DNA from: Bacillota bacterium
GTDB lineage: Bacteria; Bacillota; Clostridia; Peptostreptococcales; Anaerovoracaceae
Direction of reading: 5' to 3'
DNA length: 15,220 nt
NCBI GenBank assembly: GCA_016284485.1
Contig: JAEEOX010000047.1
Span: 1 to 15,220, forward strand
Below, piece after piece: positions 14,559-15,220 of the stretch. The position numbers and the translations under genes were made by a program. Within the stretch, counting starts at the first letter, position 1; each line of letters begins with the position of its first letter. Below the pieces are notes generated by a model that was not told the DNA's origin, did no database searches, and was given only the letters and a program-made list of their open reading frames with translations.

Positions 14559-15220
14559 TGGTATTCTTAATACAGCAGACAATGCTTTATGCAGTTCCCC
14601 TTATGATCGTCGCTCTCGCAGGCGTATGCGCTGAGCGTTCCGGCGTAATCAACCTTGCTCTCGAAGGTATCATGATATTCGGTGCCTTCATGGGCGTAGT
14701 GTTCGTCAGAATGTTCCAGAACGCGGGCTGGACCGTGGAACAGGGACAGCTGATCATGATAATCTCCCTTTTCCTCACAGGAATCTGCGGCATAGCGTTC
14801 TCCATGCTTCTGGCATTCTCGGCCATCAACCTGAGAGCTGACCAGACCATTGGAGGTACTGCCCTCAACATGCTGGCTCCTGCTATCGTCATGTTCTTCA
14901 TCTACATGATAATCCAGCAGAACACCATGGGCATGGCTCAGGGCGGAGCAGCAGGCTGGTTCATGATCAAGCCCCAGACCTTCGGACTTCCCAAGGGACA
15001 CAGCTGGGGTCCCATCATCGACCTGTTCATCAACAAGGTATATCTCACCACATATATCTGCATCATCATATTCGTGATAGTCTCGATTTTCCTGTACAAG
15101 ACAAAGACAGGTCTGAGACTTAGATCCTGCGGTGAGAACCCGCAGGCTGCGGATTCGCTGGGCATCAACGTCCACAAGATGAGATATCTGGGTGTCGGTT
15201 TATCCGGATTCCTTGCGGGA
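14558..15220 (+). CDS. Nucleoside ABC transporter permease 2 (NupQ-like), 3' end outside window
   Basis: The first 221 codons are visible and stay open to the right edge; the family usually has about 300-320 residues, so roughly a third is missing. It is the second membrane subunit, pairing with permease 1. The start MVFLIQQTMLYAVPLMIVAL and the segment CAERSGVINLALEGIMIFGA are typical for this subunit, several hydrophobic segments follow, and GLRLRSCGENPQAADSLGIN (185-204) is the cytosolic ATPase-contact loop, matching the FGYELRACGSN loop of permease 1. SD GGAGGG (14543-14548 region) precedes the ATG, which shares its A with the stop codon of permease 1. The window ends exactly on a codon boundary, just after a further hydrophobic stretch begins. 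Confidence 0.94.
   Translation, partial: MVFLIQQTMLYAVPLMIVALAGVCAERSGVINLALEGIMIFGAFMGVVFVRMFQNAGWTVEQGQLIMIISLFLTGICGIAFSMLLAFSAINLRADQTIGGTALNMLAPAIVMFFIYMIIQQNTMGMAQGGAAGWFMIKPQTFGLPKGHSWGPIIDLFINKVYLTTYICIIIFVIVSIFLYKTKTGLRLRSCGENPQAADSLGINVHKMRYLGVGLSGFLAG

Overview
The window looks like a chromosomal segment of an anaerobic member of the Bacillota, class Clostridia. Supporting signs are strong AGGAGG-type ribosome binding sites, sigma-A promoters with TATAAT -10 boxes, heavy use of AGA/AGG for arginine, a PurF with the cysteines of the oxygen-sensitive [4Fe-4S] type, a single-chain PurL of the clostridial type, and a split PurH. Family XIII/Anaerovoracaceae-like Clostridia are a guess; the genus cannot be fixed from the sequence. 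All supported genes lie on the + strand, and no mobile element, tRNA, rRNA or CRISPR array was seen.

Region 1 (1-9094) is the 3' part of a de novo purine biosynthesis operon: 'purF - purM - purN - PurO-type IMP cyclohydrolase - stand-alone AICAR formyltransferase (the C-terminal half of PurH) - purD - purL. Genes are separated by 0-30 nt or overlap, each with its own Shine-Dalgarno (SD) site. Together they cover PRPP to FGAM plus the last two steps, AICAR to IMP. purE, purK, purC and purB are not in the window.

Region 2 (9091-10285) holds a small P-loop protein of unknown function, driven by a promoter whose -35 box overlaps the purL stop codon and closed by a strong terminator. A Nudix hydrolase of the CoA-pyrophosphatase type follows only 35 nt after the terminator T-tract. 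A 14-bp helix between the terminator and the SD of the Nudix gene suggests a terminator/anti-SD switch. This is the least expected signal in the window.

Region 3 (10342-15220) is a BMP-family (NupNOPQ/PnrA-like) ABC importer, probably for purine nucleosides: its own promoter, a lipoprotein binding protein, a hairpin-rich intergenic element with a terminator, a double ABC ATPase, permease 1 with an unusual acidic tail, and permease 2, which is cut by the window edge. The layout places purine synthesis next to purine nucleoside uptake.

Everything is ordinary core metabolism at the family level. The points worth a second look are the overlapping terminator/SD structure, the uncharacterised P-loop protein, the permease tail and the split PurH arrangement.
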